From NCBI RefSeq assembly GCF_014297285.1, contig NZ_JACOQI010000001.1:1-64000 (forward strand): a stretch of 64,000 nucleotides of DNA. Direction: 5' to 3'. Positions 1 to 10,000 of the stretch are shown piece by piece (position 1 is the stretch's first letter; each line of letters opens with the position of its first letter). A program made the position numbers and the translations under genes. The notes below the pieces were generated by a model, which worked only from the letters and a program-made list of their open reading frames with translations, did not search any database and was not told the DNA's origin. Source of the stretch: Dysosmobacter segnis. Its GTDB lineage: Bacteria; Bacillota; Clostridia; Oscillospirales; Oscillospiraceae.

Positions 1-2681
1 ACGTACGAGTACGTGTACGACGAGGTGTTGTTCGCGTAGAAGTAGAAAAGGCCGGCACAGCCGCCGCTGCTCCAGTCGCCACCGACGCGGAGGACACGCC
101 AGCCAGAATTGTAGTAGGCGTAGTCCGGAATATAGGTTGTTTCGCTTCCTCCGACCCCCGTAGGGAAGAACGCCCAGGGCATGGCAGCCGCTACGCCGAT
201 GGCCGTGATGTACCCATCGCTCTGTATCTTGGAGCCGATGTTCGTATAGTTGGTCGCGGTGTCATCTGCATAGCTCGCAGGGTTCAGGCAGACATATACC
301 GTTCCGTCGGAGAAGTTGATCCCGTCGATAAACTCGAAGACATTGCCGTAGGGATTCTCGATGTGCCGGTACTGGACGGCGGTCTTTCCGTTCGTCCCAG
401 CTGCGCGTCCGGTGTGGTAGATCATGCTGTCTGTGCCGCCGGAAGAAATGGCAGAGTTGTTGCTGTCCACATAGCCGCGCCCGATTTTGCTCTGGCTGTC
501 CCAGTCGGAAAACTCCACCAAATAGAGCAGCCAGACCGCGCACCAAGACGCGAAGTCATACTCGCTCCACTTACTACCCTTTCCTCTGGCACCGGAACGA
601 GCCGATGCGCGGGTCAGGTTGACCAGCGGCGCAGCGCCGGTCTTGGAATAATGGCCGGAGATCGTGTTGTAGCGGCCGACATACTTGCCGGAGCCGGGGT
701 GTTTGGTGAAGCCGCTCTTGGCCTTATCCGCGATGTAGAAGTACCGTTTCTTGTTGGCGGCATCGTCGATAATACGGAAGTAATACTCGGGGATGAAGAC
801 GACGGTATCGTAGCTGCTTCGAGAGAAGCCGCTCTGCCCCTTCTTGTAGCTTACGGCATTGTTGATGATGTTGTACTCGTCCATGCCGCTCCACGGGAGA
901 TAGCTGTCGAAGGGGGAGCTGCCGGCGCCGGTACCGACCGCAGGCGCGGGATTCGTGGTGATGTCGACATTGACCAGTCCGTTCGGATCGGTGGACTTTT
1001 TCAGGCGGGTCAGCGCCGTCGACTGTGCATTGTAATTCCAGCAGACACCGAAGACCTTGACATAGGACAGCTCCAGCGTATAGCCGGTGTAGGAGCTGCA
1101 AGCTACGCTGCCGGTGGCCGTCTCGCCGTTCTTGGTGGCGGTGACGCTCCACGTGCCGGTGTTCGGCAGGTAGAACTTTGCCGTTCCGTTGCTGGTGGCC
1201 GTGAGCGTGGTGGAACCGTTGACCGCCTTGACCGTAGAGCCGCTGTCGATGGTGACGGTGAGGGTGCAGAACTTCACCGTTGCGGTGTAACTGCCGCCGG
1301 AGGTCGACACCTCCGCAGACGCCGTGGACGAGGATACCCCGCTCTTGGTGGCCGTCACGGAATAGGTGCCGGCATAGTTGACGGTCAGCGCACACTTGCC
1401 GTTGCTGCCGCAGGTGCCGGTATACTGCTTCGTGCCAAGTGTGGCGGTCACGACTGCGCCGGATTCCGCCGTTACGGTCAGCGTAGCCGCGAAGTAACTC
1501 AGCGTCACCGCGTACTGCTTGACCTGATCCACGACCACAGTCTCGGTGGCGGTGGTCTGCCCGTTCAGCGTGGCATACAGCGACCATGTACCGTAGCCGG
1601 GAAGATCAAAAACGCATTTACCGCCGACGCTGGTGCCGGTCAGAGTAGTCTCGCCGTTCGTACAGGTGATAGCCGATCCGGTGGCAACAGAGACCTCCAG
1701 CTGTGGAGCCACGCCGCCGCCCTTGGGCTTTTCCCATGTATATACGCCGGTCTGATCGTTGGCTGCCGTGCAGTAGAAGGTCTGCATGGTGTCTGTGTTC
1801 AGATACGACTGGCCGACCGAGCCCTTCGTGCTGGAGGTCGGATCGGTCTTGCCGGTGAGTGGCTTACTTCCGTCCAGCCCCTTGGAGAGCGTGTCGAGGT
1901 CGCTGGAAACGCCATCAAGGAAGGTGTCGAGCGATTCACCGTTATAGGTCAGATCGGCCGCGTCGCTGGCGCCGGACAGCTTCCACTGATACTTGCCGCT
2001 GCTGTCCTTGCCGCTGCAGACGTATTCCTTGCCCGTAGCGCTGTCATAGTAGTGCTGCCCTGCGGTACCCTCGGTCGTGTCTGTCGGCGCTCCTGAGCCT
2101 GTTGCAAGTGGATAACCGTAGTCCTTTCCGGCGACTGCCGCAGAGATATTCCCGTTCCCGTCGCCCAGCAGCAGACCCTTGACCATGATCTTATCCTGCT
2201 TGGTCTTTACCGCCTCAGTGATGGCAGCGGACATATCGCTCTGTGTGACGCAGGCGCTGGTGTCGACCGTCACCGTCCATGTGCCGGTATTCGAGCAGGA
2301 GATCAGCGCGTAAAAGGTGTAGACGAAATCCGGCGATTCTGTCTTGCTGGGAATGGGAACGCCCTGCTCCAGCTGGAACAAGGCGATCATGGCGGACGCT
2401 CCTCCGTTCACGCTGGCAGATACGCGGAACTGATTCAGCGTATAGGCCGTATTCGGCGCAGCGATGCGGAGCTTCAGGCGAATGCCGGAAGATACCCTCT
2501 CGCCGCCCAGCAGGCTCGCGGTCTGCTTTTCATTGACGAGGGCGGTCTGTGCCATCATTGCCGCCGCCGCGACGGTGCCCTGCCCCGCAGCTGCGCTGTC
2601 GAAGTTCAGGGTCTTTTCATTCACCCACTCATTGAGCAGGCTGTTGCCGGCGTTGGTGATGACGCCGTTCCATGTTGCCAT
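1..2681 (-). CDS. Phage tail-tip/receptor-binding protein with C-type-lectin-like end, partial
   Basis: Distal tail protein next after the gpI-like gene, the place of tail fibres in P2-like phages. 893 residues are visible and the reading frame is still open at the left edge. Residues 1-200 are an N-terminal attachment part starting MATWNGVITNAG. Residues about 320-540 hold three Ig/PEGA-like beta modules with repeats such as GTWSVTAT. From about 590 it shows the SPFDSYLPWSGM block known from tail proteins of gut Firmicutes phages, followed by an FGE/C-type-lectin-like domain. The last visible residues (WRVLRVGGDW... to the edge) resemble a DGR variable region, with many TAC, AGC and GGC codons where AAC would be expected. 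Likely function is host receptor binding; the exact receptor cannot be inferred. Confidence 0.85.
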   Translation of the reverse strand, partial: MATWNGVITNAGNSLLNEWVNEKTLNFDSAAAGQGTVAAAAMMAQTALVNEKQTASLLGGERVSSGIRLKLRIAAPNTAYTLNQFRVSASVNGGASAMIALFQLEQGVPIPSKTESPDFVYTFYALISCSNTGTWTVTVDTSACVTQSDMSAAITEAVKTKQDKIMVKGLLLGDGNGNISAAVAGKDYGYPLATGSGAPTDTTEGTAGQHYYDSATGKEYVCSGKDSSGKYQWKLSGASDAADLTYNGESLDTFLDGVSSDLDTLSKGLDGSKPLTGKTDPTSSTKGSVGQSYLNTDTMQTFYCTAANDQTGVYTWEKPKGGGVAPQLEVSVATGSAITCTNGETTLTGTSVGGKCVFDLPGYGTWSLYATLNGQTTATETVVVDQVKQYAVTLSYFAATLTVTAESGAVVTATLGTKQYTGTCGSNGKCALTVNYAGTYSVTATKSGVSSSTASAEVSTSGGSYTATVKFCTLTVTIDSGSTVKAVNGSTTLTATSNGTAKFYLPNTGTWSVTATKNGETATGSVACSSYTGYTLELSYVKVFGVCWNYNAQSTALTRLKKSTDPNGLVNVDITTNPAPAVGTGAGSSPFDSYLPWSGMDEYNIINNAVSYKKGQSGFSRSSYDTVVFIPEYYFRIIDDAANKKRYFYIADKAKSGFTKHPGSGKYVGRYNTISGHYSKTGAAPLVNLTRASARSGARGKGSKWSEYDFASWCAVWLLYLVEFSDWDSQSKIGRGYVDSNNSAISSGGTDSMIYHTGRAAGTNGKTAVQYRHIENPYGNVFEFIDGINFSDGTVYVCLNPASYADDTATNYTNIGSKIQSDGYITAIGVAAAMPWAFFPTGVGGSETTYIPDYAYYNSGWRVLRVGGDWSSGGCAGLFYFYANNTSSYTYSY

Positions 2682-2698
2682 AGTAAAACACCTCCGTG

Positions 2699-3286
2699 TC
2701 AGTATCGAATGGCGGCCGCGCTGTCGACCAGCTCGCAGCCGATACAGGCCGCGCCGAAATACTCTGTTGCCAGTCCTCCGGCGTCGTAGTATTCTACCTC
2801 GTCCAGCACCGAGCGCAGATTCTTGTAAAAGTCAACGCGGTCGATCACGCGCTGATGTCTGACGGGGTCGACATCCTCATAGGTGGCGTCGATCAGCAGC
2901 TTGAAGTGGTACGGCTTGCCGCCGTATTCCCACCATTCGCTGACCTGCGTATCGGGGTAGATGGCGGAGATCGCCAGCACGACTGCCGCCTTGGTGCCGA
3001 GCCTGCGGTGAACATTCCATGAGTCTTTCAGCGTCCGGCGCTTTTCCTCCAGGGTGTAGTTGGCGTCCCACCAGTCAACCTTGAAGTCGTTCGCCAGAAT
3101 GTCCAGCAGCTCGTTCGGGAGCCGGTCGATCTGTGAGTAGATCGACACGCTCTCGATCTCGCCTACGCGGGCAGCCAGCGCCTCGGCAACAGCAGAGGCA
3201 AGCGCTGCCATATTGTCGTCATTGGCAAGGACTGCCGGCAAGGAGGCCAGCAGGTTTTCCTTCGTGATGCCGTGCGCCTTATTCAT
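2699..3286 (-). CDS. Tail protein I-like baseplate protein
   Basis: 195-residue protein of the P2 gpI family, which links the baseplate wedge (gpJ) to the tail fibre. Features are a conserved early stretch (LPNELLDILANDF, then DWWD) and a C-terminal beta-rich part. The ATG at 3286 is chosen because it overlaps the stop of the baseplate J gene by 8 bases, as in translationally coupled tail genes; an upstream extension would only read through gene J. It lies between gene J and the tail-tip gene, the same order as in P2. Confidence 0.85.
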   Translation of the reverse strand: MNKAHGITKENLLASLPAVLANDDNMAALASAVAEALAARVGEIESVSIYSQIDRLPNELLDILANDFKVDWWDANYTLEEKRRTLKDSWNVHRRLGTKAAVVLAISAIYPDTQVSEWWEYGGKPYHFKLLIDATYEDVDPVRHQRVIDRVDFYKNLRSVLDEVEYYDAGGLATEYFGAACIGCELVDSAAAIRY

Positions 3287-4418
3287 CCTCGTAGCCCCCA
3301 TTCGTGGCCGTGATGGTCCCGACCGACGCAACCTGCGGCGTCGTGTCGTCGGAGCCATCCCGCAGCGTGGTAAAGACCGGGCTGGTCAGCGCCACGCGCT
3401 TGATGCCGGTCTGCATGAGCTTTCCAATCAGCACGGAGGGGTTGATGTCGCGCCCCAGCTTCCCGCACTGCCACGCGACGAACTCAGCCACGGCCTTGTC
3501 GACCGCAGCCTTGATCTCTGTGGAGCTGAGGGCGCCGTCCTTCGGCACATAGTAGGTGAAGGTGATATTGTAGCTCACCTTCTGCGGGTCCTTGACAGAG
3601 ACCTTGTCTGTCAGCGGCCGCACCGTGTCATCGTTGCAGGCAGCGAGGACAGCATTCTTGATCTCCGTGGTAGCGATGGTGCCGTCGTCCATGAGGACAT
3701 AGAGGTCCACCGCTCCGTCGCTGGGGCTGTTCGCCACCACGTCGGCGATCTTGGTGCTGACCTGCTTGGCAAAGTAGATATACCCACCCTTGGCTCCGGC
3801 GCAGCTGTAAGCGTCCTGACTGGCGCGCATCAGCTCATAGAACTCGTCGTCAGTGGCCTGGTCTGCGCCGTCATCGCTGGCGGTGAGGTTTTCGCAGCGC
3901 TCACAGTAGTCGAACAGGTCAACGAAGGTGTTGATCTGTCCCACTGCGTAGCCGTTGCCGACCGCACCAACAGTCTGGCAGCGGATCTGCACATCGGCAT
4001 AGGTCTCGCCGATGGACACATAGGCATCCGCGACCGTCTCCCATGTCAGCGTACCGCTGGCGTCAGTGACGCGCGTACCGGCAGGAATGAGGATCGCCGT
4101 GGTCTGTGCCTCGGAGATATGGAAGCGCTCGGTGCAGACCGCAGCCTGCGCCGCCGGGCGCTGCGTGACATAGAACAGCTCGGCCAGCGCGTCCAGGTTT
4201 TCCCCTTCCGCGCGGCTTGGGATATTCTGATTGCCTGTGTAATTGTTCAGCCCGCGCTCCTGAATCACCACGGCGGCCACGAACTGGATAAACAGTTTTT
4301 CGGGGCTGGCGGGCTTCACGCTGACGCCGGTGATTTTTTCGTAAATGGAGATCAGCAGCGATTCCACCGCTTCGGTGTCGGTAGAAACAAACTGATATCC
4401 CGTATTTCTCTCACTCAT
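3279..4418 (-). CDS. Baseplate J-like protein
   Basis: 379-residue baseplate wedge protein of the gpJ/gp47 family. It has the typical SRAEGENLDALAELF block near residues 70-85 and a domain IPAGTRVTD near residue 115. The C-terminus carries the conserved GKLGRDINPSVLIGKLM segment near residue 320. It builds the baseplate arms together with the gp25-like protein encoded just upstream. Genes overlap on both sides (8 bases with each neighbour), indicating a coupled tail operon. Confidence 0.92.
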   Translation of the reverse strand: MSERNTGYQFVSTDTEAVESLLISIYEKITGVSVKPASPEKLFIQFVAAVVIQERGLNNYTGNQNIPSRAEGENLDALAELFYVTQRPAAQAAVCTERFHISEAQTTAILIPAGTRVTDASGTLTWETVADAYVSIGETYADVQIRCQTVGAVGNGYAVGQINTFVDLFDYCERCENLTASDDGADQATDDEFYELMRASQDAYSCAGAKGGYIYFAKQVSTKIADVVANSPSDGAVDLYVLMDDGTIATTEIKNAVLAACNDDTVRPLTDKVSVKDPQKVSYNITFTYYVPKDGALSSTEIKAAVDKAVAEFVAWQCGKLGRDINPSVLIGKLMQTGIKRVALTSPVFTTLRDGSDDTTPQVASVGTITATNGGYEDE

Positions 4419-4731
4419 TGATGATGTTCACCTCCACGGTAGGGATCAGCCTGCCCGGGGCGTTTCTGTCGGCCGCAAAGGTCACATTCACCACCTCGGC
4501 GCGGGGCTCGTATTCTTCCACTGCCTCTTTGACCTCGGAATACATCATAGGCATAGCTACCGGCAGAGGCTTATCCACGAACTTCTGAGGAAGACCGAAG
4601 CCGCGATACAACGGACAGGTCCCCTGCCGCGTGGAAAGGATAATGGCGATATTCTGCAAGACAGAGCGGACGGTGTCAGTCTCGTTGAGCTGCACCGCGC
4701 CGATGTCAGATGCGGTCACCTTGTAGCTCAT
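4411..4731 (-). CDS. gpW/gp25-like baseplate protein
   Basis: 106-residue protein of the GPW/gp25 family, a conserved sheath-initiating baseplate component of contractile tails. Recognisable features are SVLQNIAIILSTRQGTCPLY followed by GFGLPQKFVDKPLP, and EAVEEYEPRAEVV near the C-terminus. Its stop overlaps the start of baseplate J by 8 bases. Confidence 0.92.
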   Translation of the reverse strand: MSYKVTASDIGAVQLNETDTVRSVLQNIAIILSTRQGTCPLYRGFGLPQKFVDKPLPVAMPMMYSEVKEAVEEYEPRAEVVNVTFAADRNAPGRLIPTVEVNIINE

Positions 4732-4738
4732 GGCAGCT

Positions 4739-5146
4739 TTACCCCCTCAGATACTCTTGCAGGCTGACGGACACGGTGGCGCTGGTGACGTTGCCGCGTC
4801 CGTCATAGGTTTTCATCTTCATCTTGTGATCAAGCACGGACCAGCGATATTTCCCGTAGCCCTTATTGCCGATCACCAGCGGGACGGCGATGCCGCCGCG
4901 CTCATAGTTCCACAGCTTCACGACCTCGGCGATAGGATCAACGCCGAGGTAAGCGGAGAGAACGATGTCGAAGGTCATCTTGTCGGGGTCAAGGCCGGTG
5001 AACTCCGTAAGAGCGTGTGTGCCGTGCCGCTGATGGGTCGCGTACCGGGCCGACCCAGACCAGGTGACATTATTGATCGTTTCGATCGTGCGGTCAGACA
5101 CCGTAAAAACGATGTCGCCCAGACAGCCGACCATTCCCATGCTCAA
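4739..5146 (-). CDS. gpU-like tail protein
   Basis: 135-residue protein of the P2 gpU tail family. The N-terminus (MGCLGDIVFTVS-like, here MVGCLGDIVF) and the central LSAYLGVDP and ERGGIAVPLVIG blocks match the family. In P2, gpU is a tail completion/length-terminating protein. ATG codons at 5146 and 5140 are both usable. It sits between gpV-like and gpW-like genes, a rearranged order compared with P2. Confidence 0.75.
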   Translation of the reverse strand: MSMGMVGCLGDIVFTVSDRTIETINNVTWSGSARYATHQRHGTHALTEFTGLDPDKMTFDIVLSAYLGVDPIAEVVKLWNYERGGIAVPLVIGNKGYGKYRWSVLDHKMKMKTYDGRGNVTSATVSVSLQEYLRG

Positions 5147-5493
5147 AAACCTCCTAACACAAAACCGTCCCCGTTGAATACCGGAAGGTATAGGCAGAGG
5201 ACGCGGTCATTCACCTTCGGCATCCAGTAGGTCAGATGCGAGCCGGGCAGGTGGTCGTGGTCGGGGAATTCGCTGGCTGTGCCGCCGCCGGTGAAGGTGT
5301 CCGTGATCTCATGCGTGTGCTTTGCGTCCGGCTTTATGTAGAAATTCGCTCCGTAGTGCTGGATCACATAGAGCCAGTCCGAAATGATACCTGTGTCCTT
5401 AAACTTGACACGAGCCCTGCGCTTTGCGCTGTCGACGGCCGTTACCGTGCCGGTCTGAACGAGCCTCGAAAGGATATTCTGCAGTTCGTCCAT
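5143..5493 (-). CDS. Baseplate assembly protein V-like (tail spike)
   Basis: 116-residue protein similar to phage baseplate assembly protein V/gp45 spike proteins. It starts MDELQNILSRLVQTGTV, has an OB-fold-like part with KRRARVKF, and the WMPKVNDRVLCLYLP block typical of the family. The start at 5493 shares one base with the stop of the gpD-like gene (TGATG arrangement). The protein is shorter than P2 gpV, so the membrane-piercing helix tip may be reduced. Confidence 0.8.
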   Translation of the reverse strand: MDELQNILSRLVQTGTVTAVDSAKRRARVKFKDTGIISDWLYVIQHYGANFYIKPDAKHTHEITDTFTGGGTASEFPDHDHLPGSHLTYWMPKVNDRVLCLYLPVFNGDGFVLGGF

Positions 5494-6842
5494 CAATATC
5501 CCTCCAATGTCTTGCGCAGCTTGACCTGCGTGGTATAGCCGGACGAGCCGACCGAGTGCGCAGCCTGCTCCACAATGTATTTCCCGTCCCACGCACCCCA
5601 GCCGGTGAGCTTGGCTGTGACGCCGGCCACGATATCCGGATTGCCGGGCAGCGTAAAGGTCGCGGTCTTTGCGTACTTGTTGTGCAGCCGGAGATATTTT
5701 TCGGCCTTGGTCTTGGCCTCGGCCACGCTTGCCACCTTCGCGGTGATCTCCAGCTGCTGGTTGTTCTTGGCCTTGTCGTTGTAGTCCTCGACCTTGACGG
5801 TGGCCTCGATGCACTTCCCTGTACCGGGGTCTGTGTAGCTGACGCGGCAGGAAGCGTACTGCGTTCCGGCCGTTCCCGCGTTCAGCTTGTGCTTGGTGTA
5901 GCTGCCGCTGCCGCGGACGATGGTCAGCACGGGGGATTTCTTCTCGTAATCCTCCTGGTCGAAAAGTACGATCAGGTTATTGGTGGCTTTCAAAGAGATG
6001 CCCGCCTCGTGGCACAGCTTGGAGAGAAAGGCGATGTCGCTCTGCTTGTACTGCTCCACGCGGCCATAGGACGGGTCGCTGTTGGCGAGGAACATACAGG
6101 TCATTCCGTTGGCAGCGGCCATCTCGTTTGCGATGCCGGAAAGCGTGTAGGCCTCCCATGCCTTGGATTTCTCCGTCTGGCGGATCTGTGCGCTGTACGG
6201 AAGAGCCGTCGCCTTGATGGTAATGGTGTTCGGCGGGCCGGAGGCGTCAACGCTGTCCAGCTCAAACTGTCCGCAGTCCAGCACCTTATCCCTGCCGCCG
6301 CCCGTCCAGTTCTCCCGAACGAACACGGCGCTGATCTTGAAGCCGGCGCCGGAAGCAGAGGCAGGAGCGGCGGCAGAAGCATCGCCGCCCCCGCCGCCGG
6401 ATTCCTTGATGTACGATGCGCTGACATAGGCGGTTTTGCCGTTATAGCTGACCTTCGCCCAGCCGTTTTCAATGCCCTCGACCTGCAGCTCCGCGCCGCA
6501 GACCAGAGCACCGTATTTACCGTAGCTGGTGCTGGGGCCAGAGCGGACATTCAAGCCGCTTTTGGCGGTGACCTTGTAGAACTTTGCCGCACCATCGGTC
6601 TTGGCCTTGGAGGACGCGGACAGGCTCCCTGCGGAGGCTGCTGCGTCGATGGCATCGGCCAGCCACTTTTTGAGCCATATATCATCGCGGTCCTGAAGCT
6701 TCAGCTGCAGATCGTCGGTGCCGTCCGCCTCCTTGTCGGTGTAGGTGGCCGACAGGAAATAGGGGCGCATACTGCCGGTGATGTCCGCGCCCTGGAAAAA
6801 TATCTGCGCCGTGACGCGGCGTGCCTGATTCGGGCTGCTCAT
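5493..6842 (-). CDS. Late control protein D-like tail hub with inserted SH3b domain
   Basis: 449-residue hub protein of the gpD family (tail hub above the spike in P2-like phages). The N-terminal beta-barrel (residues 1-75) and C-terminal half (about 185-449, with LSKLCHEAGISLK and PGNPDIVAGVTAKL) match the family. Residues about 88-148 are an inserted bacterial SH3 domain (LNVRSGPSTSYGKYG, then GWAKVSYNGKTAYVSASYI), normally a cell-wall-binding module, flanked by Ala/Ser/Gly-rich linkers. The start at 6842 overlaps the upstream LysM gene by 4 bases (ATGA). Confidence 0.88.
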   Translation of the reverse strand: MSSPNQARRVTAQIFFQGADITGSMRPYFLSATYTDKEADGTDDLQLKLQDRDDIWLKKWLADAIDAAASAGSLSASSKAKTDGAAKFYKVTAKSGLNVRSGPSTSYGKYGALVCGAELQVEGIENGWAKVSYNGKTAYVSASYIKESGGGGGDASAAAPASASGAGFKISAVFVRENWTGGGRDKVLDCGQFELDSVDASGPPNTITIKATALPYSAQIRQTEKSKAWEAYTLSGIANEMAAANGMTCMFLANSDPSYGRVEQYKQSDIAFLSKLCHEAGISLKATNNLIVLFDQEDYEKKSPVLTIVRGSGSYTKHKLNAGTAGTQYASCRVSYTDPGTGKCIEATVKVEDYNDKAKNNQQLEITAKVASVAEAKTKAEKYLRLHNKYAKTATFTLPGNPDIVAGVTAKLTGWGAWDGKYIVEQAAHSVGSSGYTTQVKLRKTLEGY

Positions 6843-7051
6843 CCGACCACCTGCTTCCACGGGGGCAGGGCATCGCCGACATCCTCAGCAGGGTCGGGCA
6901 GCTTCAGCACGATCCCGGCCGGAAAGGTGTAGTACCCGAGATACTGCGGATTGAGATTCATCAGCCGGTCGGTGTACGCTTCGCTCCCCAGCTGGGAGAA
7001 GGCGATGCTGTCCCACATATCGCCCTGAATGGTGGTGTAGGTCTTCCTCAT
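6839..7051 (-). CDS. Tail protein X-like, LysM-type
   Basis: 70-residue protein of the P2 gpX family, a tiny LysM-like tail protein. Seen in the sequence: YTTIQGDMWDSIAFSQLGSE, then LMNLNPQYLGYYTFPAGIVLKLP, which is the LysM pattern. In P2-like phages gpX sits between the tape measure region and gpD, as here. Overlaps both neighbours by 4 bases. Confidence 0.9.
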   Translation of the reverse strand: MRKTYTTIQGDMWDSIAFSQLGSEAYTDRLMNLNPQYLGYYTFPAGIVLKLPDPAEDVGDALPPWKQVVG

Positions 7052-10000
7052 TTGTAGGCCCTCCTTGCGGTGTCGATGCCGGCCTCCTCCATGACTTCAA
7101 GGACGCGCTCGGCGAACTCGTCTCCGTACTCACGCAGAGCTTCCACCGTCTCGGGCGATGCGCTGCCGTTGATCTGAAACACGATCTGCAGCTCCACCGA
7201 TCCGGCGCCGGAGCCTGCGCCTGGCTCTGCCGAAAGCGCGCCGTCGCCATGGATGGCGTGCAGTGCCTCCAGCAGCTGCGGGGCGAAGGTGATGGCCTGG
7301 ATCTCCATGCTCTCGCGCATAGCGGCGGTCTCCTCGGCGGTCATGACCTGCTCGCCGCCGTTGAAGTAGACCAGCTCCGGGCCGTTTTCGCCGACGAGGG
7401 CAAAGCCGGGTGCGGCGGACTGCGTACCAACTGCGTAGCCGGGAATGCTGCCGGCCGTTCCGGTACCGGACGCGGACAGTGCGGCTCTGGCTGCGGCGGC
7501 GACGCGGTTGTAGGCAGCGGTCACCTGGGGCAGCATACCGACAGCTCCGTCGATAAAGCCCTGAATGGTGGCCTGCGCGCTTGCCTTGGCCTCGTCGCCA
7601 AGGTCCATCGCTTCAATGTCCTCAGCAAGCGCCGTCTGCAGCTCGTCCATGGTGGCCGTGAAGTCGGTCTTGAGGTCGGCTACGCTCCCCGCTGCGTTCT
7701 GCTGCTCCTGCTGCAGAGTCTTCCAGTTGGCTACCATCGTGGCCAGCTGCTCGTCGGTGGCGCCTGCCATGCCGGCGATCGCGTTCACGCTGTCGGAGCT
7801 GCCGTCAGCAAAGGAGGCGATCATGTCGCTCAGTCCCTCGATGTCGGCGCTGCGGTCAGTCAGGGATTGCAGGTTGGCGTTGTAGTCCTGCCAGTAGGTG
7901 ATCTGGCTCTCCAGTGCAGAATTGATGCTGCCTGCGCTGGTTGCAACGACCTTTGCGGCCTCGTCCCAAAGCTGATACTGTCCGGATATGCTTTCGTATG
8001 CCGCGCTGTACGCCTCGTTGTAGGACTCCACAAGGGCAGCGATCTTTTCCTGCACGCCGGAGATGGCAGCCTGGAACTCGCTGACCTGTGCAGCAGCCTC
8101 CTCGGACGCGCCAGTGCCTTCGTTCATGGAGGCGGTCAGATTCTTGACCGCCTCTTCCGCGAGGGCGATCTCCGCCTCAGCATCGGAAACGGCGTCTGCG
8201 TCCTCCTCCATCGCCTTGTTGTAATTCTTGATGGACTTCTCAGCCGCCCATATCTCGTTGTTGGTATCGTAGATGGAGTTTTGCAGGTCGTAGTATTCCT
8301 GCGAGAGGAAAGCGGTCGCATCGGTGTAATAGCCGTACTGGTTGTAATAGGCATCCGCCTGCTTCTGCGCGTCTGCCCATAGCGCATCCATCTGCGCGTA
8401 GGTATCAGACAGCTTCTGCTGGGCGGCCTCCAAGCTGTACTGCGCCTTGGTGAGCCCGATGCTGTTTTCTTCTGCCTCGATCAGCACGGCGGAATACTGG
8501 GAGTACAGCTCGGTGAGCTGATCCTGATAGGCCTGCTGCATGGCATTCTGCTTCCACGCCTCGGTGTTGGCGCGGAGTGCTTCGGTGCCGCCGTTGATGG
8601 TGTCGGTTTCGAGGTCGATATAATCGGCCAGCTCCGGTACCACCTGGCAGAGCAGAGCCAGGGTGTTGTGGTACTGCCTGTGCTGCTCGTCGGTATTGAG
8701 CCCCGCCGCCTCCATCTCCTCCAGCTTGCCGATGTAGGTGTCTGCGACGCCTGCAGCGGCCATGGTGGAGGTAACGGTATCGTCATAGGTGGCCTTGGCC
8801 TCGTCCATCGCCTCCCGCATTCCTCGGGCGGCTTCGGTCAGCTCCTTCACACTGGGTACGGCGTCATTCGCCGCAGCGGTGGCCAGAGCAACGATGCCAG
8901 CCGTGATTGCGGCCACGGCAGCGGTAACGCCCATGATGACATTGACGCCGGGGATCGCCGCAGTGAGAATTGCACTGGCGGCTGCGGCTATCTTTGCAGC
9001 GACCGCATAGGCAGCCAGCGCGGCGACGACCGCGCCGATCACGCCTGCAAAGGCGGTGATGGCATTGACCAACGCCGGGTTCTTCTGAATGAACGCCGTA
9101 ATGCTGTTGAGGACCTTTGTGCCGACGCCGTAAGCCTCGCTGAGCGCGGGAGTATAGGCGTCGCCGATGGCTACCTTGAGGTTGTTGTAGGCGTTCTGCA
9201 TCATGGTCAACCGGCTCTGCGCGGTGGCATAGCGCTTGTTGGCCTCGTTGGTGAGGGCGGTATTCTGCTGCCAGGCGGTATTTGCAGTGTTCACCGCGCC
9301 GGTCATCTGGTCTGCGGCAAGACCCAGGGCTTTGAGCATATTGCTCTGCCGGATGCCGGTCAGACCCAGGTCTTCCAGTACGAGGACGGTGCTCTCGCCC
9401 TGCTCGTCCAGCTTGCCGAGCCCGCCGATGAAGGAAGTCAGGGCGCTCATGGCATCGTTCTTCCACGCAGAAGAAAATTCTTCGGAGGACATACCCGCGA
9501 TACGGGCGAACTCCGTGAGGTCGTCCCCGCCCTTTGCAACGGCCTTTTCAATGGCGTTGAGCGTCTGGGTCATGGCGGTACCGCCCGCCTCGGCTTCGAT
9601 GCCGACAGAGGACATCGCCGCCGCCAGAGCCATGATCTCCGGCTCGGTCAGTCCGGCCAGCTTACCCGCCGACGCCAGGCGCGTACCCATCGCCACGATC
9701 TCGGATTCCGTCGTGGCGAAGTTGTTGCCAAGGTCAACGATGACAGAGCCGAGCCGTCCGTAATTGTCCGTTGCCATGCCGGTAATGTTGGCGAAGCGCG
9801 CAAGGGAGGTTGCTGCCTCGTCAGCTGTCATGTTGGTGGCAGTGCCGAGCATGGTCATGATCTCGGTGAAGTCCAGCAGGGCGTCCTTTTGGATGCCGAG
9901 CTGTCCCGCGGCTTCGGTTACCGCCGCGATCTCCTCTGTGGTGGCGGGGATCTCCGTGGACAGCGCCTTGATGGAATCCGACATTGCCGCCAGTTCCTCG

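Noticed and set aside
363..2096. Long plus-strand open frame of 577 codons
   Set aside because: It lies antisense to the tail-tip gene; its composition (Arg/Gly/Val-rich, no domains) is that of a shadow frame in GC-rich DNA.
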